In this document: positions 12,711-25,472 of the stretch, in pieces
Numbering within the stretch: position 1 is the first letter of the stretch
How the letters are laid out: each line of letters opens with the position of its first letter
NCBI GenBank assembly: GCA_946800325.1
Contig: OX326960.1
Coordinates: forward strand, 55,574,855 to 55,638,854
Source of the DNA: Luzula sylvatica
Lineage: Eukaryota; Streptophyta; Magnoliopsida; Poales; Juncaceae
Direction: 5' to 3'
Length of the DNA: 64,000 nucleotides
Notes under the pieces: generated by a model
Databases searched by the model: none
Seen by the model: only the letters and a program-made list of their open reading frames with translations
What the model was told of the DNA's origin: nothing
Position numbers and translations under genes: made by a program

Positions 12711-13260
12711 GATTACATGAGATGGTTTTGGCGAATTATGAGACGGTGGATTGTGACCACCATTAGTCGTCCACTTTTGCTATCCATGGTATATCTTTAT
12801 TTATTAATTTCATTCAAATTAAATTAAATCAAAATGATATCTTTAAATTATATGTGCACGAGATACAACTAGACATTCGCCGTGCTAGACAAGCTGGGAA
12901 TTGCGGACATAATTGTGAATCTCGCCTTGTCTTGAATCAAATGGGCGCTAGAATGTCGGTTTTGCTAGACGCATTATCGTTGAACAATCAGGAGTATGCT
13001 CTGAACGATGAACAACTAACAGGGCCCACGGTTAACCCTCACGCAGGACAACAACCGGACAACATTAATGCATGGAGTGGGTTTGTCCAACCATCATTTA
13101 CGGACTATGTTTCTACGTCGCGACCAAATTATGGGCCCGCTTCACAACTCATGGACTTCATGAACTCCACCTTTGAATGTATGGTGGTGAGGGTACTTCA
13201 TACGGTGGTGTTCATGACTATTTCGACCCAACACAAAATGCACCGAGAGATGATAGTTAG
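12711..13260 (+). pseudogene. Transposon-associated gene 3' end, possibly plant-mobile-domain (PMD) type, frameshifted
   Basis: Two exons fit together in phase: 12711-12788 (DYMRWFWRIMRRWIVTTISR..., ending ATG|GT) and 12863-13260 (IQLDIRRARQAGNCGHNCES...). The first exon resembles the Y-x-x-W-(Y/F) tail of plant mobile domain proteins; this is a weak family match. The C-terminal part contains FTDYVSTSRPNYG and then, after a frameshift near 13175, a Gly/Tyr stretch (MYGGEGTSYGGVHDYFD) and ends PTQNAPRDDS. The same ordered motifs recur on the minus strand at 63757-64000, so this is one family copied in both orientations. The 5' part is not recognisable here. Mobile-element origin is inferred from duplication and from the neighbouring transposon gene. 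Confidence 0.45.
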
Positions 13261-13655
13261 ATTATGTTGTGATGTTTGCATCTTGTCTAGTTCAATATTC
13301 TTAGATTTTGTTCTGATGTTTCGTATGTTTAGATTATGTTATGATGTTTCGTATGGTTGTATTATGTTGTGATGTTTGCTTATTGTTTTCGTGATATCAA
13401 TGTTAGTCCATATTTGTTCTTTAAATTTGAAATTACATGAAAATTGAAAATTTTACTACATCAAAGTAAATAGAAGTTACTACATCCAAATTTATAAACT
13501 TACTACATTAACCAAACTACATGAAATTTAAAATAGATACTGCATTACTACTGATACAAACTACATGAAATATCTACTACATACTACAATAGTAATTAGA
13601 CCTTATTAATTCCTTGGATAGTAAAAAACTACTTTTACTTCCTTTTCTTGACAAT

Positions 13656-14333
13656 TCACATATTTGTTTTCACTAGGTTCCCATGCACGTCAGAATATTT
13701 ACGCCTTGGTTGGTACGGAGGTTTGATATATATCCATTCTTGAACCATCCGCATTAACGCGTTGTGATTCGTATGTACTGGCATAATATTCTTTTCTGGC
13801 GTAACTCCTTTTTGGAACCATAAATCGATATACATATCATGCAAAGTACATTCATTACACATGAAGTCGTACATTTCCTTTACAATTCTTTCCCAACGTA
13901 TGCGACAATATTGCCAAAAATATGGTGATTTCCTCCATATTTGTAACCTCCACTTCCCATTTGTAACATTTCTATTTAAAGGAAATACACACGTAAACAA
14001 AATAATTCAATATTTCAAAATTGTAAATTAAATTTGAAATAACTTACATGAAATGCATCCATAACTCTAACTTGTGCTTTGGGGCGCCGTTTATCCCAAT
14101 CATGTCATTCTTCGTTGTTTTGGGCTAACATAATGAACATGTCATGATGTATGAATAACGATTCCTCGCATTTTTTTTCCCAAATATCGAATGTCGTACA
14201 TATGACACTCAATAACGGGTCTATCTTTGTAGGAAACCGGAGGAGATAAGACATGTCTTTTATCAAAAAAGATCTCTTTCAACTCGATATCCCACCATTC
14301 TTTGGCAGGAGTAGAAGATGATGACGAAGCCAT
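13656..14333 (-). pseudogene. Unrecognised, transposon-associated broken gene
   Basis: The start ATG at 14331-14333 follows a (CTT)n-rich leader (14342-14405, minus sense). The N-terminus is MASSSSSTPAKEWWDIELKE. The frame is lost in a poly-A run near 14178. The restored reading continues with IWEKKCEESLFIHHDMFIML and then meets a TGA where Trp is expected, before HDWDKRRPKAQVRVMDAF. A GTAAGT donor near 14046 and an acceptor near 13975 would join this to a second exon (NVTNGKWRLQIWRKSPYFWQ) that runs to the stop at 13656. I do not recognise the family. It lies in the same decayed transposon block as its neighbours and shares the (CTT)n leader plus ATGGCTTC start with the gene at 62447. Confidence 0.4.
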
Positions 14334-14662
14334 TACTGGAGACAAGAAGAAGAAGATGAAGAAGAACAAGAACAAGAACAAGAATAAGAAGATGAAGAAG
14401 AAGAGAAGGGTTTGGCTTATGAAAAATTACAAGTCAGGAGACACATATTAATAGGACTGAAAAAAGTAAAATCGAATATATTCGTTTCTAATAAAGACGG
14501 TAAAAGATGAAGGGAAAAGTTAAAGCGAATATATTCGTTTTTGAAGGATAAGACTAAACACTGCAAAAGTTAAAACTAATATATTCTATTCATAAAATAA
14601 GGTACAAGGATTCAGATAATAGGGTTCAAAAACTAGACTATTACATAATTTTTCGATACATA

Positions 14663-15511
14663 CAACTAATTCTTCTAAATAACTTCAACCTTAAAATGAA
14701 GGATATTACATATTCTATCGGGTGCGTCCCGATCTTTTAGCATAATTTGGGGATACGAAATTAATTGCCTATGTGTCCGGTATTCCATTGTCATTCTCAT
14801 CCAAACGAGGAAGGACAATGGGGCAGCATCTCGAATATACAAACCGTTCACGTGAGGGTATAGTTCGTACTCTCTCAATCCATTTCAACTAAGAATGTTT
14901 TGACTTGTTTTCAATGGCATACGCATTTCCTCAAATGAAATTTTCATCCTGAAATGATTGCATATCTTTGTGATCATATTTGCATAGGGCAAATACAACA
15001 TGTGACTCTCAACGCTATTAATGGTATGGATTATGACATACGGGATGTTGATTTTTTTATCTAAATGTCATATGTGTCGTAGATAATAAGCATTCATAAG
15101 GTCAATCTTGTTAAACCTTTGTGGAACCACGATGCGGTCAATAATATCAAACATAGTCCTAGGACTAGGGTAAAACAAATTGGGATGCATGAATTCATAA
15201 TTTTTCGTGACATGGCTTAAAACCTTTGCATGCTCTTCCATTCGTAAAAAAAGAAATGGGACCTCTAAGCACACCCGCATCCATACCTACATATTCATCT
15301 AATCCAAAATCCCCTAAATGAAATAAATCACGTATAAGACTTTCATAAACAATTTCTTTCCCAAAAAGGTAGGACTTATAATTTTCCCGACCATCTATGT
15401 GACCATGGCATAGAATAACCGTACAACGGTGTCATAATAAACATTATTGAAACTTACTATGAAATTAAGATTCCAATGAGATAAACATTGTTCCAATTCC
15501 GCGGTGATTAA
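14663..15511 (-). pseudogene. Decayed copy of the 'putative plant transposon protein' gene
   Basis: On the minus strand the sequence matches the intact gene at 62447-63403 over most of its length. Examples are ACCGCGGAATTGGAA near 15500, VTKNYEFMHPNLFYPSPRTM against VTKSWEFTYPTLFYPSLRGM, and LMNAYYLRHI in both. Reading frames are broken several times (separate open pieces at 15068-15280 and 14675-14878), and the N-terminal ~60 codons are missing, with homology stopping near 15511. It is a dead copy in opposite orientation to the copy near 62.4 kb. Confidence 0.7.
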
Positions 15512-15979
15512 CTAGAATTAAAATTAAGTTCTTTGTATGGGTAAATTTTAATAGGGTGGTACTCACTATATGGTAGAATCTTTTTCTGGTAGATCCTATT
15601 TGAAAGGGTATTTTGATAATTTGTCTATCTAATGATAATATTTAAGTATATTTTAATCAATTAATGTTAGGCAAAATAGGAAAGATTCATTATACATATA
15701 AAAGAAAATTTTGAATTAATTGAAAATATCCAAATTACCCTTTTAAAAGTGTCATATCATAGAATCACCCATTTTAATATTTGTCCGATAAATAACTCAA
15801 CCGATACATCAAAAGAACAAAAGTAAATTTTCAGAATCTCAAAATGGAGTATAAAAATAGTAAAATACACACCATGAAAAATAACGAGACAACATGTATG
15901 AAAATCAAATGAAGAAACAATCAAGATGTAGCTCCTTCACGCGAATAGGAGAATATATAACGAAAAACGCACTCAAGTT
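15512..15979. other. Intergenic
   Basis: AT-rich, no ORF of note. The right part is the 3' flank of the SKA2-like gene. Confidence 0.6.
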
Positions 15980-16907
15980 TCAATTATTCCGAACAATAGA
16001 AGAGAAGAGCAACTTGTTTATATCGTCAGAATCACCATCCTCTGAGAAAGAAACGATACAAATAAATTAGAGATCGAAAAACATTCTGCATTTTCTGAAA
16101 AATAATATTTATCTGTATTCAAGTACCTTTCTTTGTCCTTATGTGAGAAGACCATTCGTCGATAATCTATATAAGAATTGATATAAAAGTTAGAAGCCTA
16201 AAATCAAAATCATTGATTCGATAATCTTAATTCGTTATAGCAAAATAAAATTTGGTGAAGAAAACACAAAATTAGAAAGGATTTGTATACTTGATTCATA
16301 TTTGTATACGTAGCTTCATCAGATTCACTCATAGGCGGTAAACCAGAAGAGAAGAGTAATCGCTCGATTGGATTTCTCTGTGCAACCAAACTTGCCCTTG
16401 CTTTGTCTATTAGTTCCTGATTAAAAATAAAATAAAATGAGTTAAGGATCCATTTATCGGTTGGTACAGGTTCAGATAAGCCACCTGTACCGTCAAATTG
16501 TGCAGACTTGGCCGGTAAGTTCAGCTCAAGATGGATTCTTTTGCACTCCGTAGAACAAGAGAGAAGAATGCACAAATACCTGTTTCTCTGCTAGGAGTTC
16601 GCTGCAGAGCTCCTTGAGTGACACTAGCTCCCCTTGGATCTTCTTAATCCGATTTACGAGCTTGCAAGGATTCGCCTTTTCACCGAAAAAGCAACAATTA
16701 TAACAACGAATCAAAAAAAAATACTACGATCGCAAAAGATCTAGGGTTTTGAATGCGTACGTGGTCAGGATAGGAACGCTGGAAGTCCGAGTGGACGTGA
16801 TCTTGTACGGCGGAGAGACTGCTACTAGCATTGCTGAGCACCGCCATCAAATCATCCACCGCGGGATGCAGTAGCTGGTCTTGGTTGATCATCGCCCGAT
16901 CGCCCAT
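15980..16907 (-). CDS. SKA2: SKA2-like spindle/kinetochore-associated protein
   Basis: Five exons with GT-AG borders that all stay in frame: 16761-16907, 16580-16675, 16291-16416, 16127-16166, 15980-16041, giving about 156 residues. The N-terminal half is a helical Ser/Leu-rich segment (AVDDLMAVLSNASSSLSAVQ...DFQRSYPD), followed by NPCKLVNRIKKIQGELVSLK and KQELIDKARASLV. This resembles the coiled-coil layout of animal SKA2 (two helices around a PD-x-NP turn, then a leucine heptad helix). SKA2 proteins join SKA1/SKA3 to hold kinetochores on spindle microtubules in mitosis. The tail is acidic then basic (EDGDSDDINKLLFSSIVRNN). The assignment rests on small-protein pattern similarity; the gene model is stronger than the family name. 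Confidence 0.62.
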
Positions 16908-18231
16908 CTCCGATCGCCACTGTCGTCGATTGTGCGATTTGGTATATCGACTTTTCGATTTCCCGCCTTTTTCTTCTCTGCTTGGATAACTTTAAAACGG
17001 AATTCTAAATCTCAGGTTACACGGAAAATAATTGCGGTTTGTAAGTAAACCTGGGAATTCAAATCCATGAATATAAGGGTGTGCTCCGTCAAATACATGA
17101 TCCGCACTATTTACGCATACGGTATGTAATATGTTCGTGTATAATTCAAACAAATCGGTCAAATATTCAATCAAATAAAAATGAATACGCTAATAATTCG
17201 TTGATTCGGTTATTTGTGTATAGTTAGATTTATTTTACGTAATACGAATACCATAGTTCGATATATAAAATTATATAAATATAAATTCTTTTATTCATAA
17301 ATAATTGAGAAATATAATTATTTTATAAAATAATGTTTATTTTTGTTTAAAAATCATAAATTTAGATATATTATTAATTATTAATATTTTTGTTGTCTTG
17401 ATCATTGTTTGAAATTTAAGTTTTTGTTATTTATTAAAAAATATATATAATTTTTTCCGAAAGAACATAATATATACAACAATACGTGTAAAATACGTGA
17501 ATTATTGATCAAATTGTTCTTAGGATGTGATGGCGAGGACGAAATTGTAATAAATACAAATAACAGCACTTTCTCATATTTCTATGACAAATCGATTCAT
17601 TACTTAAATACACAAAATGTCTTTAATGTAAATAATTAATTTTCATTATCTTCTTTAAAATTTGAGAAGAAAAAGAAAATATTTTTTATCTTGTGGAGTG
17701 ATTTGCACGAATATACAAAAATCAAGTCACATTGATATCATTAATAAAATAAGAAACTGAAAATGTCTATTATTTTTGGATTAGATTTGACTTCAAAATA
17801 TATAAAAAAAATATATAACCTCTTTCATTCCCTTCCTTTCTCCTGCAACACAAACTCAAGAACAGGGAAGGATTTTACTCGCACAAGTAGAAAATGGTAT
17901 AAGAATCTTACAGACAGAAAAATAAGATCATTATTTACTAGAATTCTTCAAATAGATACATTATTACTCCCCACCTTCAAAAGAAATGTTCTCATAGTTC
18001 AAAAGAAAAACTACTAAAAAATATACAAAAAAAACATAATAATAATGAAAAACAAAGAAAACAGTAGTTCGTGTTCGACTCATCTTCTTTACATGCTCGC
18101 CAATTACTTCATCCGCATATCACCACACAACAAAACTCCCAAATTTCGGGGCAAAAAACCAAAACTCGGTTTCTCATCTCTTCAAAATTATCTTCTTTCT
18201 CTCTCTCACACACACACAACTCCCTACTTCT
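16908..18231. other. Intergenic between two minus-strand genes
   Basis: The left ~80 bases are the GC-richer promoter/5' leader region of the SKA2-like gene. The remainder is very AT-rich with no convincing ORF. A short (CTCT)/(CA) run at 18196-18218 lies just downstream of the TSS-like stop codon and is probably its 3' UTR. Confidence 0.55.
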
Positions 18232-21200
18232 TCAACTCACAACCTCAACAACCTTAACTTCACCGCCAATCTCGACTTCCTCATTATCTTCTTCGACCAC
18301 CTCCGAATCAACTTCACAAGACTCCTCCTCCACCACCACCGCCACCTCTTCTTCTCCACCCTCCTTACTCTCCTCCCCGCTCTTCTCATCCCCTTCATTA
18401 ACTTCCTCATTGCTAATCGGCGTCTCAGGCGAAACACTCACAGGAGAAACAATAACGCTATTAGGAGAATGAGGAATCCCATAACCATTAGGAACAACCC
18501 AAGTTTGGCCCGGTACAAACTCCGCGGCATTGGGGTTCATCACTCTCGCACCGATCCCCTCCCCGTTGCTCACCCCACTCTTATTAATATTGTTATTGCG
18601 TGGGCCCCGATGGCCAGAGCGATTGTACCCGCCTGCAATTCTGGGTCCGTACGGAACCCTAGAGGTGGCGGATTGGTGAGGATGTTGTTTCCTTATTGGA
18701 ATTGTTAGCATCGGAGGTATGTTCACCGGCGGTGGCAATAAGCCTCCTCCGTTCTCTTTGAAGACCGGTACGGGGAAGGACCCGAAAACCGGTACGGTCG
18801 ATGGGTTGAACGGCGGTGCGGATGCGGAGAGCTTGCTTGTACTAGATGGTGATGATGATGGTGATTCTTTTTTGTCTCCTGTTGGAGATGCTTTCTCGGT
18901 TTCGCTTCCGCTGGAAATGTTTTCCTGGTTTTCCTCTTTTCCTTCCTTTGTTGGTTCCTCCGCTTCCTCCTTTGGAGAAGGAACTTGATCTTCGTTGGAT
19001 TCAGTTCCTTTTTTAGAATCCAATGGTTCAGATGATTTCTCTGTTATAGGTTTTGAATCCTCCACCTCGACTACTACTTTAATTTTGGTTTTCTTTTCTT
19101 TTAATTCGGAATCTTTATTATCCTCCTTTTTGACAGCATCTTTATTATCCTCAATTTTTACTTCTTGTTCTGACGAGACCGAGTCTTTTTCTTGTTCGAG
19201 TTCGACAGACTTAACGAGAGTACCAGGAGCAGCCAAGGCAACTTCTTTGTAAGACAAAGATTTTCTTTGAGCGGTGGGCCCCACGGATTTGGGCACCTTG
19301 ACAGCTGGACTCGTAGGTGCTGACTTGGCATTAGGGGATTTCTCTCCACCAACTTTATTATTATTGTTAAAGCTCGAACTCTTCACAAGTTTCTTTGAAA
19401 GAGAGTTGGAAGATTTCGAAGGGTTCGATCTAACACTTCCATTTTCAGTATTCGTGTTGATCTTCTCTAGACTTGGTCTACGGTTTGTTCCTAGACCGGG
19501 TCTACGGTTCTTGGGGAGAGCCGCTTGCCAGCCCTCGTCAGAGATTATGTCACCTTCGTTGATGATGTCATTTTGAGAAGGGGTAGATGATGCATGGTGG
19601 ATTATTGCTACATTAGGTTTTTCTTTTTCTTTTTCTTTTTCTTTTTCTTCCTTGGATTTAAATATCTCTAATTTGGTATTGTTATTGTTTTCTTTGTTAT
19701 TATTCGAGGGGTTTGGTGTCGATTTTGCTTGTTCGTCTTCTTCGGTCGAGTCGAATTGGTTTTGACCAGTTTTCTCTTTGATCTACATTATTCAGTCGCA
19801 TTAAGTTTCCTTTTTTTTAATAATATAAAAATATAATTAAAATAAAAACCTTAGCACGAGCGAGTTTCTTTTGAAGTTCTCTTTGTTTAATCTCCTCGTC
19901 AGGATTGATATAATCCAGAAGATCAGAAACACTAACAAATCAAAATCAAAACGATAAATTAATTAACCCAAAATTAATAATTAAAATTAAATTAAATTAC
20001 CTAAGATGCCCTCGGCTAGCAATAGACGCGTCAGGCTTTGGCGTGCCGTTTCTCGCAGCTTCTTGCTGCTCCAACGCCTTCGATTCAAAATACTCCAACC
20101 ACGCAGCCGCATCCTATTATCAACACCACTACCTCTCTTTAGAAAAAAGTATATATTTCCTCGTAAAATGGTATATTCATTAATATAATATCACATTACT
20201 TGTGTACGAAGATCTTCTGCACCGAGTTTCGTTTGCAAAATTCTAAGAGTAGTTTTCTCGTGTTGCACACTTAAATTGTACGCTTCCATCAAAGATAAAG
20301 CTATTGCTATTGCATGGTAACTCGCTGCAGTCTGTTAACCATTACAAAAAAAATTTAAAATTTAAAATTTTCTAGAGAGAGAAAGAGAGGAGTGAGAGAG
20401 AGACCTGAATGTGGTCGGCGCCGAGAAGTCTTTGATTACATTTAAGAGCTTCGTGGAGATATCTCAATGCGAGATGAACATTACCCAATCCTTCTTCCAT
20501 CATTGCCACGTTTATATACGTCGCGGCAGTGTTAGGATGTGAGGGCCCACATGTCAGGTGTAATAAATACAATGCTCTGTTCACATACCTAAATTAAAAA
20601 AAAACAAATATTATTTAATATTGAGGATTGAAGTTAATAAATAGAAAATAAAGAAATTGATTACTTGAGAGCTAATTCGGTGTGTTGAAGGCGATAATAA
20701 AAAACAGCGAGATCTCCGTAGCTTTTCATTGTGTCAGGATGATCGAGTCCCAATTCTCGTTCATTTATATCCAATGCTTTTTGTTGGTATATTGTCGCCT
20801 ATTTATTTATTTCATTTTCAGATCCATTGAATTATTATTATTACTATTTATTTTATAAAATTCAATAAATTTATTTATTTTATTTACCTGATTGAAATCG
20901 CCAGTGTGGTAGAGAACTACAGCTAATAAACTGTACGCGCCAGCTGTCATCCTATGGTACGGCCCACATACCGCCACGAGTTTCGCTAGTGCCTACCGGG
21001 GTCAGCAAATTAAAAATCAATAAAATAGATAAAATAGATAATTTAATTATTATATTTTAATTATTTTAATATATACTTTTGTGCCGTGATTAACAGCATC
21101 GTCTAATTTGCCTTTATCTAAGAAAGTTTTCGACGATTCCAAAAGAGTTCGTCCATCTGCAGACGAACATGCCACGTGCTACACACAAATTATATAAATT

Positions 21201-23502
21201 TAATTTAATTTAATTAAATACATGAAATTTAATTAAATTTAATCAAACAAATCCAATTTTGAAATCTTTAAAAATTTAGATTATTTATAGTTTTTATACC
21301 TTGTAGATAGGGACCATGCTAAGAATATCTGATTTTTTAAATGGTTGTGGGCCCTCCATGTCATAGTCTCTTGTCACCATCTCAAGCCCAACCTGTAGTA
21401 ATAATTTTCAATAAATATTATATTTTATTTTATTTTATTTTCAAGAAATAAAATTAAATAACATGCCTTGTGGCAAAGTCCGCGTAAAATGGCGTATTTT
21501 CTCAAGTCAAGGGCATAATCGTCTTTCCATTTGCATTCAAATCTTTTTTCTAGGAAGATTTCAAGCCACCTTTGCGTATGATTATCATTCTCGGTTTCTT
21601 GCGGGCCAAGTAAGATATTTAAACACGGAGATATAGCGTCAGAAACTTTATTTATATCGTCAATCGATGCGATAATAGCGCGTAATATATGCTTAAAAGC
21701 CCTAATTATCATTTCGTGCACGCAGAGTGATTGTATGTGTGGAAGCTTATCTGCTAGTTCCACCTGGCAAAAATAAATAAAGAAGTAAATATACATAAAG
21801 AGGGGATTATGATTAAAATTTTGAAAGTTAGGGTTTAGGGTTTATACAATGCGGCCTAATGAATGCATTTGAAGGCCGCGAGTGTGCATAAAATCGGTCA
21901 AAGTTCTCCCATCCACTGGAGAGAGCTCGAGCGAACCAAAGTCAGACACCTGGAAATATAAATTTTACCATAATTAAATAATTTAGAAATTAGTAATATC
22001 AAATTATAAAACACGAACCAATTTAGGCAACGCAATATCCTCATAATATTTGTGCGCCATCTCGATCAATTCCTCTGGAGACTACAAAATATAATCAAAT
22101 CAATCAAACAATTAATCAAAATTTACATTTTAAAGAAAAAACACAAAATCCAATTTAAATACCTTAGAATGAAGACCAATATCAGAGTCTCTCAACTTAT
22201 CGAACGAAGATTCATCAACAAACTTCTTCAACTCCAACTCCTTCACATTTTCATTTTCCAAAACATTATCGTTCAAAACAGAGTCCTCTGTTTTCTTCTT
22301 AATCTCTTTCAATTGGCCGAATTTCTTCCCCAATCCCTTCACCGCGGGCCCACCCACCACCACCGCTTTATTTTCTTCCGATTTTTTCGGCTCGTTTTTC
22401 TCGGTTTGTAAATGCTGAACCCAACACGCACCCAGTTCCCACCTTACTATGGATTTCCTCTTTTTATCAGACTCGTTTTGTAATTTTGAAATACTCTCAG
22501 TTATTATATCTTTTACAAACGATTTTAACGAATCTGAATCTTCGGTCTCTGTGCTCTGTTTTGAGTTATTGAGTACCATTCTCAAACTGCAAAAATAAAA
22601 ACAAAAACTCAGAAAATTGGTTTTATTCTCGTATATTTTAATATTATTAATCGTACCTGTTAACGTTTAAGGCGTTGCTTCCTCCATCTGGTTGGTCTTC
22701 GATCGAGATATCTTGTACCTGCGGACTAGCTTTAGCTAAGCGAGTCGCGATTGGAACTTGTACTATCGCTGTATATCCGCAATGCTTAACCACCACTACA
22801 CCAAGAGTAGCAGTATCCTAAAAAAAGATTTTTTTTTAAATATTCAGTAATTATAAGGCTTTTTTGCAAAAAAAATAAAAATCAAACTCTCACATGAACA
22901 GTGGAGCTCTCATCAGCAGTAATTCCCTTAATCAAATTTCTCTTTTCAATTTCGTTCAAATTCATCCCCAAATCATGAGTCCCGTCCAATTTAATCTCGT
23001 CTTTGAAACCCGCATTTGATTCGTCTCTCTTCACCGAAATTCTCAAATCCCCCACTTGTTCCTCGACTGACTGGACACCTTCAGTTCCTGACTGACAGCT
23101 GGCGACGACTCTCTTGATGACGTCAGTTGCTTTGAAAACCGCGACGTCGACGAAAAGGCTGTGGAGAAGAAACGCTTTGCGGTCACGGATTTGTCTCTCT
23201 TCGGGTGTATTGCATGGCATCGAGGCTAAAATGGTAAATTCCTTCGCGAATGGTCTTTTGTCGTGTTGACCGTTTCGCCCCTGGCCTCCTCCATTTCCTA
23301 ACCATGTTTCGTCTTCTAGTGGGAGAGGGGGGAATGTTGAAGACGAAGAGTCTGAGATTATGGGAGGAACCACCCATGTGTTTGCTCTGTATCCGTATGG
23401 GAGATTTCCAAACTGAAATTCAAATAAATAAATTAATTATTTAGTAAGCGAGAAATTCAGGCATTTAAATGAATTTAATATTTATTACCTTGTTGTGCTC
23501 GA

Positions 23503-23533
<31 letters not shown>

Positions 23534-25472
23534 TAATCAGAAGTCCAAAGTAAATAAGGATGAAGAAAAATCGATTAAAATAAATTGAAGGTGAAATTTG
23601 CACTAACACCATCAAAAGGGCGGCTAATTTGTTGTAATAAACCAACTAAAGAGTGGCTAAGTAGGGTTCGTTTTCCAGATGGATAAAAACCGCCTTTAGA
23701 TGCCACAATGGTCATTGGTTTTCCTTGACAAACTCGTACCTAAGAATATAAATACACGCGAATATTTCTTCAATTGAGTTTGGTTGAGAAATTTTGATAT
23801 GAATGTGAGAGAATTGGAGATTCTGGTCAACACTCACGTCGATTTGAAAGAAATCATCTTCGGTTTTATCGTCCACAAATGGCTTTGCCGACCTCCTTAT
23901 ATCTGAAACAAAATGCAAGTTAAAGATAAATTGCAATTGCCCCCATTGCAAGAACTCTGGATCAAGCAATAAGCTACAAGTAAGGAGAACAAAAGCTCAC
24001 AATGGACAGGAGAATTAAGGTTGGAGAAAGAGAAGAACTCGTAGAACTGGCCCAGCTTGGGAGGAGGATACAACAATGGCTCTTCCTTAGGTGCTGTCTT
24101 AGTCTTAGTATCCGTTTCCGCTGGCGTGTCATCTTCAGGCTTCTCTCCGCCAGTAGCCGCCGGCGCCGTCCCTGGGGTAGCGGACGAGTTCTTCGCCGGA
24201 GCCGGGCCGAATGCCGTGGTGCAGGCGACGATATCAAGGAAGCGACGGACATGGGCGATGGCTTGCTCTTCAGTGTAGTCATCTGGTATAGAAAGGGAAA
24301 GTTCCATACATACCCCTCAAAAACATCAAAATATTCTACACCCCCTTATATTGGTACCAAACTACCAATATTTCTCCTTTTTATATAGTAATTTTTTTTT
24401 TGCCATTATTTCTATAATAAAATTGTTTATTATTGGACAAGTAAAAGATAAAACGGGTATTTTTATATTTACCCTTCGAAATATACAAAATATTATATTT
24501 AGCTTCCAAAAATAAAAATATCATATTTGCCCTTCTAAAAATTGAAAATATCATATTTACCCTTCATAATTTTTCGTTAATTGGGATTTGTAAAATTAAA
24601 TCATGATTAAATCGATAATTTCGCACTAAGTTAATAATTTGAATTTTTTTTTATTATTAGTTTTGAAGGGGAAAATATTTTAGATTTTTACCAGAAAAAT
24701 ATAATATTTTTCTTGTCATACTCATAATATTCTAGTTCATTAATGGGCCATATATATAGTACACAAAAGCGGGTCCAAAAGAAAACTGACTGGACGAAAT
24801 TCAGTCATTCACAATAAAATGGTCCACTACGATTTGTATCTGTATAATTGTACGCCAATTATATACATACATACAATACACCAATTATACGCCCATAAAA
24901 CATTAAAAAAATTGTACCTTCAACAATGGTGAGATGATATGGCTTGAGCGAAACAATCTCGACCGCGTCTTTCAACCGTGTCCCCTTTACCTGAGAATAA
25001 ACATGTTCATGAGCACGAATCTCGAAGCAATCGCGTACCGTCCAATTGGCATACATACGTACCTCGTGAGATAGGGAATAGTTTGTCAAGTGACAAGTGT
25101 CCACGTGTACCGTCAGTAGCTTTCGAATGTCGAGAATCCTGTCCGTCGATATCCCCTGTTTGCACGCAAAAAGATAAAAACAATGCCTTCGGTTTTTAAA
25201 TTGTCGAAAAAAAAATTATTCTAACCTTGAGAGGTAGCTGTGTATAATCCGATGTTTCGACTATGATATCGACCACTATTGGTAAAACTGCAAAAAATAA
25301 TCGAATTCAATTTTAATCTTCTCTCGCGAAGTCACAATGTCGATCATTTCGGCAAAATTTAATATCTTTTCTTGATTGAGAAAAAGAGCGGTAAAATGGA
25401 ACCTTTCTCTTCTTTCTTCTTCTTGTCCCCCTTGGATTTCTGAGACTTGGCTTTTCCAGTCTTGGGCGCCAT
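18232..25472 (-). CDS. TSS: TSS/REC-type CLU-domain TPR protein (clustered-mitochondria family)
   Basis: Large multi-exon gene. The start is ATG at 25470-25472 in exon 1 (25403-25472, [15 protein letters not shown]). The next exons give [40 protein letters not shown] and [20 protein letters not shown], the ubiquitin-like N-terminus of this family, followed by [20 protein letters not shown] near 24280. The CLU domain lies around 22.9-23.9 kb ([20 protein letters not shown]), the central eIF3-p135-like part near 21.4-21.8 kb, and TPR repeats near 20.2-21.0 kb ([20 protein letters not shown]). The last exon encodes a long acidic, Ser/Glu/Lys-rich tail with [18 protein letters not shown], a hallmark of the TSS/REC C-terminus. 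In Arabidopsis, REC/TSS proteins affect chloroplast compartment size and meristem growth and are cytosolic/nuclear. FRIENDLY, the mitochondrial-clustering paralogue, is less similar at the N-terminus. Gene symbol is by family resemblance. Confidence 0.88.

Noticed and set aside
18469..19576. Plus-strand ORFs opposite the last TSS exon
   Set aside because: Antisense shadows of the low-complexity coding exon.
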